Shown here: positions 60,221 through 64,000 of the stretch, piece after piece
Numbering within the stretch: position 1 is the first letter of the stretch
Layout of the letters: each line of letters begins with the position of its first letter
From: Takakia lepidozioides
Lineage: Eukaryota; Streptophyta; Takakiopsida; Takakiales; Takakiaceae
Reading direction: 5' to 3'
DNA length: 64,000 nt
NCBI GenBank assembly: GCA_030704615.1
Contig: CM060731.1
Span: forward strand, 44,950,001-45,014,000
The notes under the pieces: model-generated
What the model saw: the letters and a program-made list of their open reading frames with translations, nothing else
Told to the model about the DNA's origin: nothing
Databases searched by the model: none
Program-made: the position numbers and the translations under genes

Positions 60221-61800
60221 TATACTATAACCCCCGTTTTTTAATTCCTGGACCACCCTCTAATCTTCACACTAACTTCAAACCTGGGGCCCTTATAAAG
60301 TCCAGACAAGAATGAGGGGAGGACAGGACTTGGAGAGAATGTACAGAAAGGGCGCAGGCGTTTAAGAAAATATGAGTTGCTACAAGAATGCATAGACCCG
60401 GCAGCACCTCGCATTAAGAATAAAATAAAATCCATTACGTGCATAAATTCTAGTGACGACTAAAGGTGGGAGACTAGGTGGTAGAGCAGGAATAGGGTGC
60501 CATAATGCCATGTCATGGTCGCCACATCACCGTCGTTAATATTTTTTGAATCTGCCCAGATTTCCCCCCAACAGAGAGAGAAAAAAAAAAAATGATTCTT
60601 GAAAACCGTCATCATCGTCATATTTCATTTCTTAAGCTGCACCGGAAGGGGAAAAATAAATTATATTTAAAAACTTTCTTTTGCAAATGTGCTCTAATAT
60701 TACTTTATTATTTTCTTTTGTTTTCTTGACAATTTTTTAGAGCAATTTTCTTTTTAATTAGAAATATAATTTATTTGAAAAACAATAGGAACAATGTAAG
60801 AATTAGTTTAATATTTAATATTTGACGCCTCCTGAAGAAAGCGTAAATTATGGTGTCTCTTCACCCTGAAGGGTTATTGCCTTCCGCCGCTAGGAAGGTG
60901 GTTGTCCAATGTAAGAACTTAATGCAAGCGTGGGTTTTGACTATACTTTTGTGGGATTCAATTTGCATGGGTCGGCTCTTTTAGCTTGGTTGAAAAAAAA
61001 AGATTACGGGAAACTCTGACTCTTAATCATCTCACATTGCCCTTGTTACAGCCATTAAAAAATGTTTACCTTCCAAATGAAAGGCAGTAGCATTTCAAGT
61101 AAGAGACACCACACCATAAGACAGTTACGAGTGCTTACAACAAAAGTTGGAATTTTTGTTTAAAATTTAGAATATAAGGATATATTTGAACCATATGAAA
61201 AAGAAGGAAGGGAAAAAAATCTTAAAACAATTATATTTTATTATATTTTCAAATTAGAAATATTATTAATTTAAGAATCAAAATATAGTCAATCAAATAG
61301 TGGTATTGTTGATGAAAATCACTTCAGCTAGAGTTGACGAGCTGACATAACTAGCACTATAGTTTTAATTGTCTAAAATATAGACAAGAGATAAAAATCT
61401 AATATTAAGAGTTTTAACCTTTCATCCGCTATTATCATTATATTTATTATGCAATATATTAGTAATTTGAATCTTGTTCATCATAAAACCAAAGGGTTGA
61501 ACTTTTGAGGTTTCGATACATGGATAAACCATTGATTTCTGTTTTGTGGTTTTATTCTAATTAATATATGGAAGTGATGTAACATTTACATTGAATGTGT
61601 GTAGCCCATTAGTACTGCGGAGCTGCAGAGCAATGCACAGCCCTAGTCATTTAGTGTGCACGCGACTATTTGGCAAGTACACAGAGCGCATTTGCTGGAG
61701 GTTTTGGGTTCAATACCTAGTAGGCGGATAGCCCACTAAAGAAGGAAGAGAAGAATGAAGAAAGAAAATATATAAGGGAGCCCCCTGGGGTAAGCACCCT
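60221..61800. other. AT-rich flank with dispersed repeat and SINE-like segment
   Basis: No gene is seen. At about 60750-61100 two blocks match 3500-3665 in the same orientation (TTGAAAAACAATAGGAACAATGTA and CTCTTAATC...CACATTG words), with extra sequence between them. At about 61600-61740 a segment ends in a B-box-like GGGTTCAATACC, which could be a tRNA-derived SINE. A poly-A-rich stretch lies at 60580-60600. Confidence 0.45.
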
Positions 61801-61862
61801 AGGTTACCTCTGGTGATTAGCAGCCTGGAGCCGGCTGATATCCTCACTTTTATCTGGGAGAA

Positions 61863-62195
61863 CACCGTATGAGGAATGGTATAAGCTCAAACCGTTAGTA
61901 ACACATCTCATAGCATTTGGCTCGGATGCATATGTGCACATCCCTAAAGTGCTCAGAAAGAAACTCTTTGCAAAGAGTAGAAAGGGTGTTTTCATGGGCT
62001 ACTCCGCCACAAGTAAAGGATATCGAGTGTGGATCGATGAACTGCGTCGTATTGAAGAAAGCAGGGATATTCTCTTTGATGAGAACTTCAGTGAAGCTGA
62101 TCTCAGCGGGAGCCAATCTGATCCCATGCAATGGCTTCGAGTCGAGGGCGACCTAGTACCAGTCTTCGCACCAATTATTCCACCAGCACCCTGTT
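61863..62195 (+). pseudogene. Copia integrase C-terminal region
   Basis: The frame reads TPYEEWYKLKP, FGSDAYVHIPK, then GVFMGYSATSKGYRVW and SRDILFDENFSE. This is the sequence that normally follows the integrase core in Ty1-copia elements. It is on the plus strand, whereas the core that should precede it lies next to it on the minus strand. Confidence 0.85.
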
Positions 62196-62467
62196 CGATT
62201 CAACATGTATACTGTTGTGTGAGCTGCTTCGGCCCAAAACATGATGTATACATGTGCCGCATGTAACATGGTTCTTACAGTCTCAATGATCGTTCTGTTC
62301 TCCCGTTCCGAGGAGCCATTCTGTTCTGGCGTGAACGCGATGGTGAGATCTTGCTTGATCTGCTGTTCATCCAAGGATCCCATGAAGGCTCCATTCGTGT
62401 ACTCTGTACCACGATCACTTCTGAGGATCTTCACTGAGTTGTCTGTCTCACATTTGAGTTGAGCCAC
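62190..62467 (-). pseudogene. Copia integrase core
   Basis: The frame reads VKILRSDRGTEYTN (second catalytic Asp), AFTPEQNGSSERENRTI (the Glu block) and HTTVYMLNRTG, the classic Ty1-copia integrase core. It breaks off at about 62190, where the plus-strand piece begins. The first Asp region is not found. Integrase inserts the element's DNA copy; this fragment cannot work. Confidence 0.9.
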
Positions 62468-62918
62468 AAACCGCTTGAATGCAGCAAGAAACTACTCATC
62501 GTGCATACGACCACGCGGACCTTGACTTCTTGTCTAGTCTTGTACCTCTAGTCTGACCTCTTGTTTGTGTTCAGTCATGTTCTCGTCCTTGACAATGTCA
62601 GCCAAGTTAGCTTCAAGGTGAAGACTCCACATTCAATGTACCTGATACACGCTAAGGAGGGATGAGCACCACACATCAGTATATATAGCTACACTTCCAG
62701 CACTCTTGTATCTTGTATTGGCAACATGGAGTCATAGGAACCAGATACATTAGAGCTGTCGCTTATCCAACTACCAGATCAACCGTTCCGACTTTCACGA
62801 CCTTCAACATCACGCTGACGCTCTCGATACGATGGGCCACCAATGCGACGCGTACTTCCTCGTTTGGACCCCGTACGACGGTAAGTGGAGCCTACTCGAA
62901 GTTGATAATTCTGTTGGT
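62468..62918. other. Gene-free stretch between copia fragment and palindromic array
   Basis: The minus strand upstream of the integrase core may hold deleted copia gag/leader sequence (an ATG frame near 62578 is very short). No other feature is supported. Confidence 0.35.
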
Positions 62919-63335
62919 GGGACTTAGCCATTTTCGGGCCCAACCAGGGAAAATGGCGCCGAATTTCCAGTGCACAGCCCCGAAAATGGCTAAGTCCCTT
63001 TAGAGGCAGGCACCTCAACTGGAAATTCGACGCCATTTTTCCAGTTCCGGGCCTAGTGAGTTCTGGGACTTAGCCATTTTCGGCCCCAACCTGGGAAAAT
63101 GGCGCCGGTTTTCCAGTGCAGGGCCCCGAAAATGGCTAAGTCCCTAGTGTGGCAGGCACCGAAACCGGAAATTCGGCGCCATTTTTCCAGTTGCAGCCCC
63201 AGTTAGGGAAAATGGGAAAATGGGAAAATGGCGCCGAATTTCCAGTTCAGGGCCCCGAAAATGGCCAAGTCCCTGGAGTGGCTGGCACCGAAACTGGAAA
63301 TTTGGCGCCATTTTTCCAGTTCCGGGCCTAGTCAT
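62919..63335. repeat. Tandem array of nested palindromes, about 146-bp period
   Basis: GGGACTTAGCCATTTTCGG at 62919 and 63065 is matched by its reverse complement, CCGAAAATGGCTAAGTCCC, within each unit. GAAAATGGCGCCGAATTTCC is likewise paired with its complement later in the unit. A third unit begins near 63195 without the GGGACTTAG arm. Each unit can fold into two hairpins, and the array contrasts with the AT-rich surroundings. Confidence 0.9.
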
Positions 63336-63393
63336 TTTCATTCCCTAAAATTTACCTCGTTCCCGGGACCTCATTCTGTGTGTTTCTTGAATG

Positions 63394-63615
63394 CAGGTAC
63401 TGCAAGTTGAGGCTTTGGACCCAGATGGCAACGAAATCATGTTTGAAGGTAGCTTCGAAAATCAGAATGCTCAAATCACTGCATGGTCCCAAGTTCAAGG
63501 TGTTGGACACTATCGATGGTTGCATGGACCTAATAATCATTTGAGTCAAGAACGAAGAGCCGAATACTTAGCAAGTACCATTCGTCGGATTTTGGATTTT
63601 CTCCAACTCTAAGCA
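63394..63615 (+). CDS. Unidentified terminal exon
   Basis: A TTGAATGCAG acceptor precedes an open frame of about 73 codons ending in a TAA (VLQVEALDPDGNEIMFEGSF, RRAEYLASTIRRILDFLQL). The composition and splice-site context look like a real last exon, but no upstream exon or family is recognised. It might belong to a gene starting inside the repeats to the left, or to a transposon. Confidence 0.35.
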
Positions 63616-63766
63616 AGTCCAAGATTTTACCGCTCCCCGAGGACGACGGCGCTAGAGGAGCAGGTGATGTCACGGACAGAGCTCAGAGGAACTTACCAGG
63701 AGTAAATACCAAAAGTTATCATGTTACCGAAAGTTACCATGATTTATCATGATTTATCATTACTTA

Positions 63767-64000
63767 CACTACAACAGATGAGCGTTTTTATGAGTTCACA
63801 TATGACTATTTTTTCAGTCTTATATGCGTTCATGACTACATCACTCTGTAGTGAAAAAAACCCTGTCATAGCGACTAGTCTTTAGGATTGCGTTTTGCAA
63901 GTCATATCCGTGACTGCTTGCGTGGCACCTGGAGTCCTGTTGCAGAGAGGGTTGCAGTCACAACTATATGACTAATATATGACTAATATATGATTACATT
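63767..64000 (+). mobile_element. Possible CACTA (En/Spm-like) transposon end
   Basis: CACTACAACAGATGAG starts at 63767, in the form of a CACTA-element terminus, and is preceded by TTA, a plausible 3-bp target duplication. Subterminal-type words recur downstream: ATATGACTA (several), TATATGCGTTCATGACTA and TCATATCCGTGACTG. The element would continue past the window edge, so neither the other end nor a transposase can be seen. Confidence 0.4.

Overview
The window looks like nuclear DNA of a streptophyte plant. Four plant-type host genes lie on the minus strand between about 3.9 and 31.2 kb, all split by GT-AG introns, and the rest is dominated by plant-type transposable elements. The species cannot be named from the sequence; a seed-free plant or charophyte alga is a guess.

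Layout. 1-2.94 kb: a decayed LTR-retrotransposon gag/protease remnant running into a piece of a pogo-type (DDE_1) transposase. 3.86-5.96 kb: a two-exon B3-domain DNA-binding protein. 7.94-17.33 kb: a complete 14-exon gene for the PP2A regulatory subunit B (B55), with LINE-derived repeats in intron 3. 18.9-20.2 kb: weak, unidentified coding-like remnants. 20.2-22.6 kb: a two-exon DUF688-like protein. 25.2-31.2 kb (5' end unresolved): a GDT1/TMEM165-type (PML) cation transporter, ten exons found. The host genes read cleanly across their splice junctions, so the many frameshifts in the transposons are unlikely to be only assembly noise.

34.06-60.22 kb is one nested mobile-element complex. A pogo/Tigger DNA transposon (15-bp terminal inverted repeats) is split by a large Ogre/Tat-like Ty3-gypsy element (35477-59051) flanked by the 5-bp duplication ACTCA. 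The gypsy element was itself hit by a LINE in gag (duplication CCACCAC) and by an unclassified DNA transposon, here called X, in its 3' LTR (8-bp duplication GACAG[C/T]AG). The interior was then inverted, so gag-pol, the polypurine tract and the first 103 bp of the 3' LTR now read on the minus strand while both outer LTR portions read on the plus strand. The gypsy element has an extra reading frame before gag and a long broken one after pol. X encodes a broken protein of roughly 1,400 codons with an AT-hook, zinc-finger-like motifs and an acidic SDGDSRRR motif.

60.2-64.0 kb: AT-rich flank with a repeat also seen near 3.5 kb, a copia fragment whose integrase is split head-to-head by an inversion, a GC-rich array of nested palindromes, an unidentified terminal exon, and a possible CACTA transposon end.

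The host genes show no evident functional partnership beyond being co-oriented. The strongest candidates for something undescribed are element X, the post-pol protein of the gypsy element, and the intron-like LINE-derived tandem units in the PP2A intron.
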